A stretch of 39,527 bases of DNA from Mycobacteriales bacterium. GTDB lineage: Bacteria; Actinomycetota; Actinomycetes; JAFAQI01; DASSKL01. The position numbers were made by a program, and so were the translations under genes. The notes beneath the pieces were generated by a model. It was not told the DNA's origin. It did no database searches and saw only the letters and a list, made by a program, of their open reading frames with translations. Within the stretch, counting starts at the first letter, position 1; each line of letters starts with the position of its first letter. The DNA is taken from assembly GCA_035690485.1 (NCBI GenBank), contig DASSKL010000012.1, positions 1-39,527 on the forward strand, read 5' to 3'. This document shows positions 10,168 through 20,681 of this stretch, piece after piece.

Positions 10168-11406
10168 TCAGCCGGCGTGGGCCAGGCGCTTGGGTGCGGG
10201 CGCCTGGGAGGCCGCGCGGTTGCGCAGCACCTGGCGGGCGACCGACTCGAAGTGCACCTCGTCGGGCCCGTCGGCGATCCGCAGCGTGCGGCAGGCGGCC
10301 CACATCTCCGCGAGCGGGGTGTCGGCGCTGACACCGGCGCCGCCGTGCACCTGGATCGCGCGGTCGATGACGCCGAGCGCCATCTTGGGCACCAGCGCCT
10401 TGATGGCCGACACCTCGACGCGCGCACCCCTGGCGCCCACGGTGTCGAGCAGCCAGGCGGTCTTGAGGACCATCAGCCGGGCCTGGTCGATCTCGACGCG
10501 CGACTCGGCGATCCAGCGGCGCACGACACCCTTGTCGGCGAGCGAGCCGCCGAACGCCGTCCGCGACGTCGCCCGGTCGCACATGAGCTCGAGCGCGCGC
10601 TCGGCCATCCCGATCGCGCGCATGCAGTGGTGGACGCGGCCCGGGCCGAGCCTGCCCTGGGCGATCGCGAAACCGCCGCCCTCGACGCCGAGCAGGTTGC
10701 GGGCCGGGACGCGGACGTGGTCGAAGGTGACCTCGCAGTGCCCGGCCTGGTCCTGGTAACCGAAGACGGGCAGCGATCGCTCGAGGATGACGCCGGGGGT
10801 GTCCATCGGCACGAGGATCATCGAGTGCCGGTTGTGCGGCCCGGCGCCGTCGTCGGTGACGCCCATGACGATGGCGACCGCGCACCGCGGATCGGCCGCA
10901 CCCGATGTCCACCACTTGCGCCCGGTGATGACGTAGTCGTCACCGTCGCGCCGGATCGTCGTGGCGATGTTGGTGGCGTCGGAGCTGGCGACCGCCGGCT
11001 CGGTCATCGCGAAGCAGGACCGGATCTGCCCGTCGAGCAGTGGGTCGAGCCACTCACGCTTCTGCTCCTCGGTGCCGAACAGGTGCAGGATCTCCATGTT
11101 GCCGGTGTCCGGGGCCGAGCAGTTGGTGGCCTCCGGCGCCAGCGCGGGGGAGCGACCGGTGATCTCGGCGAGCGGCGCGTAGTCGACGTTGGTCAGCCCG
11201 GACACGTCGGGCAGGAAGAGGTTCCAGAGCCCGCGCGAACGGGCCTCGACCTTCAGCTCCTCGACGATGGTCGGCACCCGGTGGGGGTCCGTGTAGGTGG
11301 CGCGGCGCCGCGCATAGACCGGCTCCGCCGGGTAGACGCACTCGTTCATGAAGGCGGTGAGTCGCTCCTGCAGCTCGAGGCTGCGCGACGAGGAGGTGAA
11401 GTCCAT
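10168..11406 (-). CDS. Acyl-CoA dehydrogenase family protein (ACAD10/11-like)
   Basis: This 412-residue FAD flavoenzyme introduces a trans-2 double bond into an acyl-CoA. Visible blocks include [16 protein letters not shown] and the FAD-binding [47 protein letters not shown] and [10 protein letters not shown] complete the family pattern. The sequence style (SSDATN, VMGVTD, HSMILVP) resembles the ACAD10/11-like group rather than short-chain FadE. ATG 11406 has GGGAGA eight bases upstream. It lies 28 bases after the transporter gene on the same strand and may be the last gene of the PPOX-transporter operon, although fatty-acid oxidation has no evident link with nitrate uptake. Confidence 0.93.
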   Translation of the reverse strand: MDFTSSSRSLELQERLTAFMNECVYPAEPVYARRRATYTDPHRVPTIVEELKVEARSRGLWNLFLPDVSGLTNVDYAPLAEITGRSPALAPEATNCSAPDTGNMEILHLFGTEEQKREWLDPLLDGQIRSCFAMTEPAVASSDATNIATTIRRDGDDYVITGRKWWTSGAADPRCAVAIVMGVTDDGAGPHNRHSMILVPMDTPGVILERSLPVFGYQDQAGHCEVTFDHVRVPARNLLGVEGGGFAIAQGRLGPGRVHHCMRAIGMAERALELMCDRATSRTAFGGSLADKGVVRRWIAESRVEIDQARLMVLKTAWLLDTVGARGARVEVSAIKALVPKMALGVIDRAIQVHGGAGVSADTPLAEMWAACRTLRIADGPDEVHFESVARQVLRNRAASQAPAPKRLAHAG

Positions 11407-11434
11407 CGGTGATCTCCCGGGGAGGTGGGGGCCG

Positions 11435-12654
11435 TCAGCCGACTGACGACGCTTTGCCGGTGACCGCGCTCACGCGCGAGCGGGTCCTCTTGGATGAGCG
11501 GCGCGAGGTGGCGAACATCGCCATCAGCGCCGCGATGATCGCGAGCCCTATCAGGCCGCCGGCGTAGGAGCCGGTCTCCTCGTAGACGCTGCCCATCAAC
11601 AGCGGGGGCACGAAGCCGCCGAGACCGCCGGCCGCGCCGACGAACCCGGTCACCGCGCCCACCTGCTGAGCGGGCACCTGCTGGGCTACGAGTGCGAACA
11701 CTGCGCCGCTCGCCAGCCCGAGGGCGGCCGCCATCGTGAGGAACGCGATGGTCGCGGTGGGCTGCAGTGCCGGCGTGGTCGCTTGCACCGCGGCCGTCAC
11801 GGTCACGATGCCGAATGCGACCGCGAGCACCCGGGTCGCTGCGATCCGGTCGGACAGCCAGCCACCTGCCGGGCGCACCAGCACCGCGAGCACGACGAAG
11901 CCGGCCATCTTGGTCGCGGCGTCGTTGGGTGTCAGCGCGTAGACGTTCTTCAGGTAGGTCGGCAGGTAGACGCTGAAGGCGACGTAGCCGCCGAAGCCCA
12001 CGGCGTACAGGGCCGCGGCCTGCCAGGTGACGGTCAGCTTGAGTGCCGCCGCGAGCCGGCTGACCGCCGATCCCGCCGGGGCGGTGCGGCCGGGGGCGTC
12101 ACGCAGCAGCAGTGCCGCGCCGATGCCGTAGGCCGCCAGCACGCCCGCGACGATGGCGAACGGCGTCTGCAGGTTGAGGTGGTCGGTGAGCCGCACGGTG
12201 GTCAGCGCGCTGATGGCGGTGCCGCCCATGCCCATGCCGAAGATGCCGACGGCGAAGCCGCGCCGCTCCGGCGGGAACCACGCGTTGACGAAGGGCACGC
12301 CGACGGCGAACGCGGTGCCGGCGATGCCCAGGAAGAAGCCGCCGACGAGCATGGCCGCGTAGGAGTGGTAGCCGAGGAACCCGATGAAGAGCACCGGGAC
12401 GATCGTGGCGGCGCTGACCACCGGGAACATCACGCGGCCGCCGAAGCGGTCGGTCAACGCGCCGACCGGGATCCGTCCGAGCGAGCCGACGACGACCGGG
12501 ACGGCTACCAGCAGCGCCTGCTGGAAGCTCGTCAGGTGCAGGGACTTGGCGAAATGGACGCCGAGGGGGCTGAGCAACGCCCAGGCCCAGAAGTTCAGGG
12601 CGAAGCCTGTGGTGGCGAGGCCAAGCATCAGGTTGCGGCGGCTCGAGGTCGCGG

Positions 12655-12658
<4 letters not shown>
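11435..12658 (-). CDS. Nitrate/nitrite transporter, MFS (NarK-like)
   Basis: This 407-residue major facilitator protein has about 12 membrane helices. The pattern fits the nitrate-nitrite porter group: N-terminal [16 protein letters not shown], the loop [15 protein letters not shown] between helices 2 and 3, [21 protein letters not shown], and the glycine-rich nitrate signature [14 protein letters not shown] in the second half. The family imports nitrate and/or exports nitrite. Its start overlaps the PPOX-like gene stop by four bases (ATGA), so it is translationally coupled and driven by the promoter region at 13072-13152, which holds a DosR-like box. In mycobacteria narK2 is also a DosR target. 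No nitrate reductase lies in this window. Confidence 0.88.
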
Positions 12659-14865
<2,207 letters not shown>

Positions 14866-14874
14866 CGGAGGGCC

Positions 14875-15519
14875 TCAGTGCGTGTCGTGGTCCATCCGGG
14901 CGACGAAGGCCGCGGCCTGGGTGCGGCGCTCCATCCCGAGCTTCGCGAGCAGGCTGGACACGTAGTTCTTCACGGTCTTCTCGGCCAGGAACAGCCGCTC
15001 ACCGATCTGGCGGTTGGTCAGCCCCTCACCGATGAGCTCGAGCACGCGGCGCTCCTGCTCGGACAGGCCCGCCAGCGGGTCGCGGGTCGTGGCCTGCTCC
15101 CGCAGCCGCGCCATCACCCGTGACGTGGTGCCGGGATCGAGCAGGGAGCCGCCCCCGGCGACCGTCCGCACGGCGCCGAGGATGTCGGCGCCGCGAACCT
15201 GCTTGAGCACGTAGCCGGACGCGCCGGCGAGGATCGCGTCGAACAGCGCCTCGTCGTCGGCGAACGACGTCAGCATGAGGCAGGCCAGCGTCGGGAACTC
15301 CGAGCGCAGCTCCCGGCAGACGGTCACGCCGTCGCCGTCGGGGAGCCGCACGTCCAGGACCGCGACGTCCGGCGACACGGCCGGCACGCGGGCCAGCGCC
15401 TCGGCAGCGGTCGACGCCTCGCCGACCACCTCGATGTCGCCCTCCGACTCGAGCAGGTCGCGCACGCCGCGGCGTACGACCTCGTGGTCGTCGAGCAGGA
15501 ACACGCGGATCGGCGCCAT
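14875..15519 (-). CDS. DosR/DevR-like NarL-family response regulator
   Basis: This 214-residue protein has an N-terminal receiver domain: acidic pair D10-D11, phospho-acceptor D56 in [13 protein letters not shown], switch threonine in LMLTSF, and lysine in [14 protein letters not shown]-terminal LuxR-type HTH carries the segment [29 protein letters not shown] and [23 protein letters not shown] are close to mycobacterial DosR. The sequence context makes it the partner of the GAF-GAF kinase, although the genes are convergent rather than in one operon. ATG 15519 is taken because it gives the exact receiver start; frame extension upstream is not protein-like. A DosR-like palindrome lies 38 bases upstream, suggesting autoregulation. 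Confidence 0.93.
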   Translation of the reverse strand: MAPIRVFLLDDHEVVRRGVRDLLESEGDIEVVGEASTAAEALARVPAVSPDVAVLDVRLPDGDGVTVCRELRSEFPTLACLMLTSFADDEALFDAILAGASGYVLKQVRGADILGAVRTVAGGGSLLDPGTTSRVMARLREQATTRDPLAGLSEQERRVLELIGEGLTNRQIGERLFLAEKTVKNYVSSLLAKLGMERRTQAAAFVARMDHDTH

Positions 15520-15556
15520 GGTGACCTTTGTACCCGGTGACGTCGGCGACCAGCCA

Positions 15557-15570
15557 GGGACCAAGGTCCC
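15557..15570. promoter_or_regulatory. Candidate DosR/DevR box upstream of the response regulator gene
   Basis: GGGACCAAGGTCCC is a perfect 6-base inverted repeat with a two-base centre. It lies 38 bases upstream of the response-regulator ATG on the minus strand and 122 bases upstream of the membrane-protein ATG at 15692. It is the best palindrome of the three related sites in this block and closely resembles the DosR consensus. The function is inferred. Confidence 0.65.
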
Positions 15571-15691
15571 GGTCGCAACGGGACTCTCGGAGGGCCAGGC
15601 GATGACGTTGCGCACTGTCATGCCTTCGTGCGGTTGCCGGAATCTATGTGCATCGGAGCCGCGCGGGCTCCCGCGGCGGAAGGAGAAGGAG

Positions 15692-16294
15692 ATGCGCCGC
15701 AAGACCCTCGACGCGCTGCTGTCGACCGGTGGTCTGGTTATGGCAGCAGTGCTCGTCATTGCCGGTGCCCTGCTGATGTGGGGCCACTCGTTTGCGAACA
15801 CGCAGGTGCACGACCAGCTGTCTCAGCAGAAGATCTTCTTCCCGACCAAGGCCGCCATCGCTGCGCAGGCCGAGCCGGAGATCACCAAGTACGTCACGCC
15901 GTACGCCGGGCAGCAGGTGACCACGGGCGGCCAGGCCGAGGTCTTCGCCAACCACTACATCAAGGTCCACCTGCAGAAGACGGCCGGCGGCCAGACCTAC
16001 AGCGAGGTCAGCAGCAAGTTCCTGAGCATGAAGCCGACCGACGCCAACTACCAGCAGGTGTCGCAGCAGCGGCAGACGCTGTTCCAGGGCGAGACCCTCC
16101 GCGGGCTGCTGCTCAACGCCTACGCCTTCGGCACTATCGCGACGATCGCGCTGATCGCAGCCTGGGTGTCCTTCGGCGGCGCGGCGCTGCTGCTGCTGCT
16201 CGCGGGCCTCGGGTTCTGGCACTCCCGCCGGACCGCTCCGGACGTCGAGGTGCTGGCTCCCACCTACGAGCGGGACAAGGTGATCATCAGCTGA
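15692..16294 (+). CDS. Conserved two-helix membrane protein of unknown function
   Basis: This 200-residue protein has a membrane helix at about 12-33 ([21 protein letters not shown]), then an extracytoplasmic region of about 100 residues with the segment [14 protein letters not shown] second hydrophobic region at about 150-180 is followed by a cytoplasmic tail. Similar proteins occur in actinobacteria without known function. ATG 15692 has AAGGAGAAGGA directly ahead. It is divergent from the response regulator, shares its promoter region with the box at 15557, and is closed by a strong hairpin, so it is probably a single-gene transcript within the same regulon. Confidence 0.8.
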   Translation: MRRKTLDALLSTGGLVMAAVLVIAGALLMWGHSFANTQVHDQLSQQKIFFPTKAAIAAQAEPEITKYVTPYAGQQVTTGGQAEVFANHYIKVHLQKTAGGQTYSEVSSKFLSMKPTDANYQQVSQQRQTLFQGETLRGLLLNAYAFGTIATIALIAAWVSFGGAALLLLLAGLGFWHSRRTAPDVEVLAPTYERDKVIIS

Positions 16295-16312
16295 CGTAGC
16301 AGCTCCACAACC

Positions 16313-16342
16313 TCGGCGCGTGTGCAGCGGCACACGCGCCGA
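16313..16342 (+). terminator. Strong hairpin after the membrane-protein gene
   Basis: Two perfectly complementary 13-base arms (TCGGCGCGTGTGC and its complement) flank an AGCG loop. The hairpin begins 18 bases after the stop codon at 16294 and lies ahead of the DosR-like box at 16374. It should insulate the nitrite reductase gene from read-through. No T-run follows. Confidence 0.7.
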
Positions 16343-16373
16343 CGTGTGTCTGCGGAACCGTCAGTAGTGGTTC

Positions 16374-16387
16374 GGGACCTTAGGCCC
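16374..16387. promoter_or_regulatory. Candidate DosR/DevR box upstream of the copper nitrite reductase fusion
   Basis: GGGACCTTAGGCCC, preceded by TTC, matches the DosR consensus (TTSGGGACTWWAGTCCC) at nearly every fixed position. It lies 83 bases before GTG 16457. A weaker copy, GGGCCAAATGCCC, follows at 16389-16401, which would fit the paired sites common at DosR promoters, although the spacing is tight. Inferred from sequence similarity and context. Confidence 0.62.
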
Positions 16388-16456
16388 TGGGCCAAATGCC
16401 CGGATCCGCGTGATGCTGGGGCGTCAGCGGCCTTTCCATCTCACGGAGGGACGATC

Positions 16457-19036
16457 GTGTCCGTCGGCACCGAGCCGCCGCCCACCGCCGGCTACCGCCG
16501 GCTGCCGGTCGAGGAGGGGCCCGGCCGGCGACCGCGAGCCCGCCGGCACGCCGCCTACGCGACGATCGTCGCCTGCTACGCCGTGGCCGCCGTCGTCGCC
16601 GCGATGCTTGGTGACCGGCTGCCGGTGCCGCGGTGGCTGGCGCTGCACCTGCTGCTCCTCGGCGCGGTGACCAACGCCGTCTTCGTGTGGAGCCGGCACT
16701 TCGCCCAGGCACTGCTGCACGCACCGCCGGGGGGCGACCGGGCGGCCGCCGCGCGGGCGACCGTGCTCAACATCGGCATCCTCTGCGTCTTGGTCGGGGT
16801 CGGCTGGGACCACGGGCGGGTCACCGAGGTCGGGACCGCCGCCGTCGTCGCCGCGGTCGGCTGGCACGTCGCGAGCCTGGTCCGGATGTCCCGCGGCAGC
16901 CGGCTGACCGGCAAGCTGCGCGACGCCGTCTGGTTCTACGCCGCGTCGGGCGCCGCGCTCGCCGCGGGCGCGGTCCTCGGCAGCCTCATGGCGACCGGCC
17001 GGTTCGCCGCCGAGCACGAGCGGCTGCACCTCGCGCACGTGCACCTCAACCTGCTCGGCTGGATCGGCCTGGCCGTTGTCGGTACGACGTTCATGCTCTG
17101 GCCCGCGGTGCTACGTACGCGCATGGTCGAGGAGGCGCCCGCCGCCGCGCGGCGCACGTTGCTGCTGATGGCCACCGGCCTGGCCGCCGCGGCCGCCGGA
17201 CTGCTCGCCGGCCAGCGGTGGATCGCGGTCGCGGGCATGGTCGCTTACCTCGCCGGCGTCGCCGTCTCGTTGCTGCCGTTCGCGCGCACCGCCCGGCAGA
17301 AGGCGCCCCACACGGCGTCGGCGTGGGCGCTCGCGGCGGGCACCGCATGGCTCGGTGTCTCGGCCGTGGTCGACATCGTCGCGCTCGGGCGCGGGGGAGC
17401 CGCCGCGGTGTCGGGGCTCGACCGCATCGTGCCGGTGCTCGCGGTCGGCCTGGCCGCCCAGGTGCTCATGGGCGCGTTGACGTTCCTGCTGCCGGTCACT
17501 CTCGGTGGGGGCCCGGCCGGAAACCGGCGGATGACCGCCGAGCTGGAGCAGGGCTGGATCCCCCGGGCCGTGGTCGCCAACACCGGCGTGCTGCTGCTCG
17601 CGCTGCCGACGGCCGGTGCCGCGCGCACGGCGGGCTGGGTCATGGCGGTCGCCGGACTCGGGGCGTTCCTGCCGCTGCTGCTCTCGGCACTGACCACGGT
17701 CGGCCGCACCGAGGACGAGACGTTGCCGCCACCGTTGCGGGTCGTCACGGTCACCGCGCTGACTGCGGTCGTCACCGTCCTCGCGCTCGTCGCGACCGGC
17801 ACCTGGCCGGGCGGCCGGACGTCGGTCGCAGTCCCTGCGGACGCGCCGACCCGCACGGTCGCCGTCAGCCTCGTCGAGTTCGCGGTACAGCCCGCGACGA
17901 TCACGGTGCCCGCCGGCACGCACCTCGTCCTCGACGTGCGCAACCGGGGAGCCATGGACCACGACCTGCGCCTGCAGGGCGGTCCCGGCACCTCGATGCT
18001 CGCGCCGGGTCAGAGCCAGCGGCTCGACGCCGGAGTCGTCAGCAAGGGCCTGCTCGCGTGGTGCACCGTGCCCGGCCACAAGGCTGCCGGCATGGTGCTC
18101 GCAATCCACGTCTCCGGCCGGCCGCCCGCGGCCGGCGGGCCGGGGGGCATGGACGCCATGCCTGGCAGGACGCAGCCCGGCGGTGCGTCGGCGCCGGCCT
18201 GGACGGCGTACGACCCGGCGCTGAAGCCGCTCGCGGGCGGCACCGAGCACCGCGTCACCCTGCACGCCCGTGACGTCGTCCGGGAGATCGCGCCCGGCGT
18301 GCGCCAGCAGTTGTGGACCTTCGACGGCACGGCGCCCGGCCCGGTGCTGCACGGGCGCGTGGGCGACCTGTTCACCGTGCGGCTGGTCAACGACAGCCCG
18401 ATGACGCACTCGCTCGACCTGCACGCCGAGCAGGTCGCGCCCGACATCGGCATGCGGCCGGTGCCCCCCGGCGGCTCGGTCGTCTACCAGTTCCGCGCGA
18501 TGCATGCCGGCGCCTGGCTCTACCACTGCGGCGTCGAACCGATGCTCCAGCACGTCGCGATGGGGATGTACGGCGCGATCGTGATCGAGCCGATAGCGCT
18601 GGTGCCCGCGCAGTCGTTCGTGTTCGTGCAGAGCGACCTCTACCGCGGGCCGGCAGGGGGCGTCCCCTCCATGGGCAGGCTCATGAGCGCCGACCCCGAT
18701 TACGTCGTCTTCAACGGCTATGCCGACCAGTACGTGCACGCGCCGATCCACGTGCGCGCGGGCCAGCCGATCCGCCTTTGGCTCGTCGACGCCGGTCCCA
18801 ACGTGCCGAGCTCGCTGCACGTCGTCGGGGCGCAGTTCACGACGGTCTTCAAGGAGGGCGGCTACCTGCTACAGCCCGGCAACGCGCAGGCCGGCGCGGC
18901 GTCGCAACTCGACCTCGAGCCGGGAGAGGGCGGGTTCGTCGAGTTCACGCTGCCCGCCGCCGGCCGCTACTCCGTCGTCGACCACCGGCTCGCCGATGCG
19001 GCTCGCGGCGCCATGGGGGTGTTCGTCGCGAACTGA
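16457..19036 (+). CDS. Membrane-anchored cupredoxin-copper nitrite reductase (NirK-type) fusion
   Basis: This 859-residue protein has three parts. Residues about 30-455 form some 13 membrane helices; helix 6 has HLAHVHLNLLGWIGL, which recalls NnrS-like heme-copper membrane proteins. Residues about 470-555 form a cupredoxin domain with type-1 copper ligands in MDHDL and WCTVPGHKAAGM. Residues about 575-859 form a two-domain copper nitrite reductase. There the type-1 ligands are H651, C691, H699 and M704; the type-2 ligands are H656, H690 and H843; and the catalytic pair is D654 and H788. The ending PNVPSSLHVVG...VVDHRLADAARGAMG resembles the AniA type. An odd number of helices puts the copper domains outside. 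GTG 16457 has GGAGGG six bases upstream. It probably reduces nitrite to NO. Confidence 0.88.
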   Translation: MSVGTEPPPTAGYRRLPVEEGPGRRPRARRHAAYATIVACYAVAAVVAAMLGDRLPVPRWLALHLLLLGAVTNAVFVWSRHFAQALLHAPPGGDRAAAARATVLNIGILCVLVGVGWDHGRVTEVGTAAVVAAVGWHVASLVRMSRGSRLTGKLRDAVWFYAASGAALAAGAVLGSLMATGRFAAEHERLHLAHVHLNLLGWIGLAVVGTTFMLWPAVLRTRMVEEAPAAARRTLLLMATGLAAAAAGLLAGQRWIAVAGMVAYLAGVAVSLLPFARTARQKAPHTASAWALAAGTAWLGVSAVVDIVALGRGGAAAVSGLDRIVPVLAVGLAAQVLMGALTFLLPVTLGGGPAGNRRMTAELEQGWIPRAVVANTGVLLLALPTAGAARTAGWVMAVAGLGAFLPLLLSALTTVGRTEDETLPPPLRVVTVTALTAVVTVLALVATGTWPGGRTSVAVPADAPTRTVAVSLVEFAVQPATITVPAGTHLVLDVRNRGAMDHDLRLQGGPGTSMLAPGQSQRLDAGVVSKGLLAWCTVPGHKAAGMVLAIHVSGRPPAAGGPGGMDAMPGRTQPGGASAPAWTAYDPALKPLAGGTEHRVTLHARDVVREIAPGVRQQLWTFDGTAPGPVLHGRVGDLFTVRLVNDSPMTHSLDLHAEQVAPDIGMRPVPPGGSVVYQFRAMHAGAWLYHCGVEPMLQHVAMGMYGAIVIEPIALVPAQSFVFVQSDLYRGPAGGVPSMGRLMSADPDYVVFNGYADQYVHAPIHVRAGQPIRLWLVDAGPNVPSSLHVVGAQFTTVFKEGGYLLQPGNAQAGAASQLDLEPGEGGFVEFTLPAAGRYSVVDHRLADAARGAMGVFVAN

Positions 19037-19136
19037 TGGGCAGCGACTCCCGGGACACGGCGGGCACGGCACCGCCGCGCCGCTGACCCGCCTGCATAAC
19101 GGTCGAAATCCGGCGCACCTGCGCTGCGCTCCTCGC

Positions 19137-19150
19137 TAGAACACGTTACA
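19137..19150. promoter_or_regulatory. Candidate KstR-type operator upstream of the ABC transporter operon
   Basis: TAGAACACGTTACA fits the pattern TNNAACNNGTTNNA exactly, the motif bound by the TetR-family steroid regulator KstR in mycobacteria and rhodococci. It lies 65 bases before the GTG of the lipoprotein gene, in the promoter region. One exact hit to a loose palindrome can arise by chance, but the position is right. No KstR gene is in the window. Confidence 0.5.
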
Positions 19151-19214
19151 GTCTGCGCGTCACTCGTCGAGACGTGTCAGGGCCACCGGCCCCGCAGAGC
19201 ACGAGGAGCGCGGC

Positions 19215-20678
19215 GTGCGATCTCAGCTCCGGGTCGTCTGTGCGGCGGCGGCAGCCAGCCTCATGTTGGCAGCCTGCGGCTCCCGGCTCACTCCTGAGCA
19301 ACAGCAGCTGGCGATCCGGGCCGGCAACGGCGGCGGCGGGTCGGGCAGCGGGGTGTCGGACCAGTCCGTCAGCACGGGCACGAGCGGCACGAACGCCGGC
19401 AGCCCCGTGCCCGGTTCCGCGAGCGGTGCCGGCACGACCGGAGGTTCGCACGCCCAGTCCGGTGGCAGCACCGGGAGCGCCGGTGGGTCGACCATCGGTG
19501 GGGCGACCGCGCCGGGCGCGTCGTCGTGCCGGGCTACGAAGGCGACCGACGTCGGCATCACCCCCACGTCGATCACGCTGGCGAACATCGCCGACGTGAC
19601 CGGCCCGGTGCCGGGCCTGTTCCAGTCGGCGCAGCAGTCGGCGCTGGCCTTCTCGGCGTACTGGAACGCCACCCACGGCGGCATCTGCGGCCGCCAGATC
19701 AAAGTGGAGACGCTCGACTCGCGCACCGATGCCAACGGCTACCGCGACCAGATGCTGACGGCCTGCAAGTCGGCGTTCGCCTCGGTGGGGTCGATGTCGG
19801 CGTTCGACAACGGTGGCGCGCAGGTCGAGGACCAGTGCGGGATTCCCGACATCTCTGCTGCGGCGGTGACCCCGGAGCACCAGGCGTCCAAGGTGACCTT
19901 CGCCGCCAACTCGACCCAGGTGGGCCAGGTCTCCTCGACCGTCCCGGGCTGGATCGCCGAGAAGTACCCGCAGGCCGTCGGCAAGGCGGCGTTCCTCTAC
20001 ATCAACGCCGGCGCCGCCGCCGTCAATGCGCAGGCCGACGTCAAGACCTACGAGCAGTACGGTCACGGCTGGAAGTTCGTCTACACCCAGCCGGTCGACA
20101 TCTCGACGTTCAACTACGCGCCCTTCGTGCAGAAGATGAAGCAGAACGGCGTGCGTTTCGTGCAGTGGCTGGGCGCCTATCAGGAAGCGGTCCGGCTCGC
20201 GCAGGCGATGCAGCAGCAGGGCTTCAAGCCGGACATTTTCCTGCTCGACCCGACCGGCTACAGCTCCGACTACGTGCAGTCGGGCGGCAGCGCGGTCGAC
20301 GGCACGGTCGTCTACCTCGACTCGGCGCTGTTCCAGGACGCGGGAAGCAACCAGGAGATGGCGACCTACATCACCTGGCTCCATCGCGTTGCGGGCAGTG
20401 ACGCCCAACCGTCCTACTTCGGCATCTACGCCTGGTCGGCGATGCTGCTGTTCGCGCAGACCGCGGAGAAGATCGGCCCCGACCTCACCCGGGCCAAGCT
20501 GCTCGCGGCGCTGAAACAGGTCGACAACTGGACCGGCAACGGGCTGCACTCGCCGCAGCACGTCGGTCCGAGACAGACACCCAACTGCTTCGCGTTCATC
20601 CAGCTGCACGGCAGCTCGTGGTCGCGGCTGCACCCCACCACACCGACGTTCGACTGCCGTCCCGACATCGGCGGCTGA
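19215..20678 (+). CDS. ABC transporter substrate-binding lipoprotein (branched-chain amino acid type)
   Basis: This 487-residue exported lipoprotein has a leader ending in the lipobox LMLAAC (cysteine at about residue 21). A low-complexity Gly/Ser/Thr-rich linker of about 90 residues follows. The periplasmic-binding-protein type 1 domain (Peripla_BP_6) starts at about TDVGITPTSITLANIADVTGP. The block ALAFSAYWNATHGGICGRQI is typical of the LivJ-like group. Ligands in this group include amino acids, amides, aromatic acids and possibly steroid or lipid breakdown products; the ligand here is not known. GTG 19215 has GAGGAG six bases upstream. It is the first gene of a tightly packed six-gene operon. 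Confidence 0.9.
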   Translation: MRSQLRVVCAAAAASLMLAACGSRLTPEQQQLAIRAGNGGGGSGSGVSDQSVSTGTSGTNAGSPVPGSASGAGTTGGSHAQSGGSTGSAGGSTIGGATAPGASSCRATKATDVGITPTSITLANIADVTGPVPGLFQSAQQSALAFSAYWNATHGGICGRQIKVETLDSRTDANGYRDQMLTACKSAFASVGSMSAFDNGGAQVEDQCGIPDISAAAVTPEHQASKVTFAANSTQVGQVSSTVPGWIAEKYPQAVGKAAFLYINAGAAAVNAQADVKTYEQYGHGWKFVYTQPVDISTFNYAPFVQKMKQNGVRFVQWLGAYQEAVRLAQAMQQQGFKPDIFLLDPTGYSSDYVQSGGSAVDGTVVYLDSALFQDAGSNQEMATYITWLHRVAGSDAQPSYFGIYAWSAMLLFAQTAEKIGPDLTRAKLLAALKQVDNWTGNGLHSPQHVGPRQTPNCFAFIQLHGSSWSRLHPTTPTFDCRPDIGG

Positions 20679-20681
20679 CCC

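Noticed and set aside
15605-15671. Inverted repeats ATGAC/GTCAT and GGAGCC/GGCTCC ahead of the membrane-protein gene
   Set aside because: Short arms that are expected by chance in this composition; no matching copies elsewhere in the block.
19320-19520. Gly/Ser-rich repetitive stretch in the lipoprotein gene, considered as a DNA repeat
   Set aside because: It is a low-complexity linker in the encoded protein after the lipobox, with no regular DNA period.
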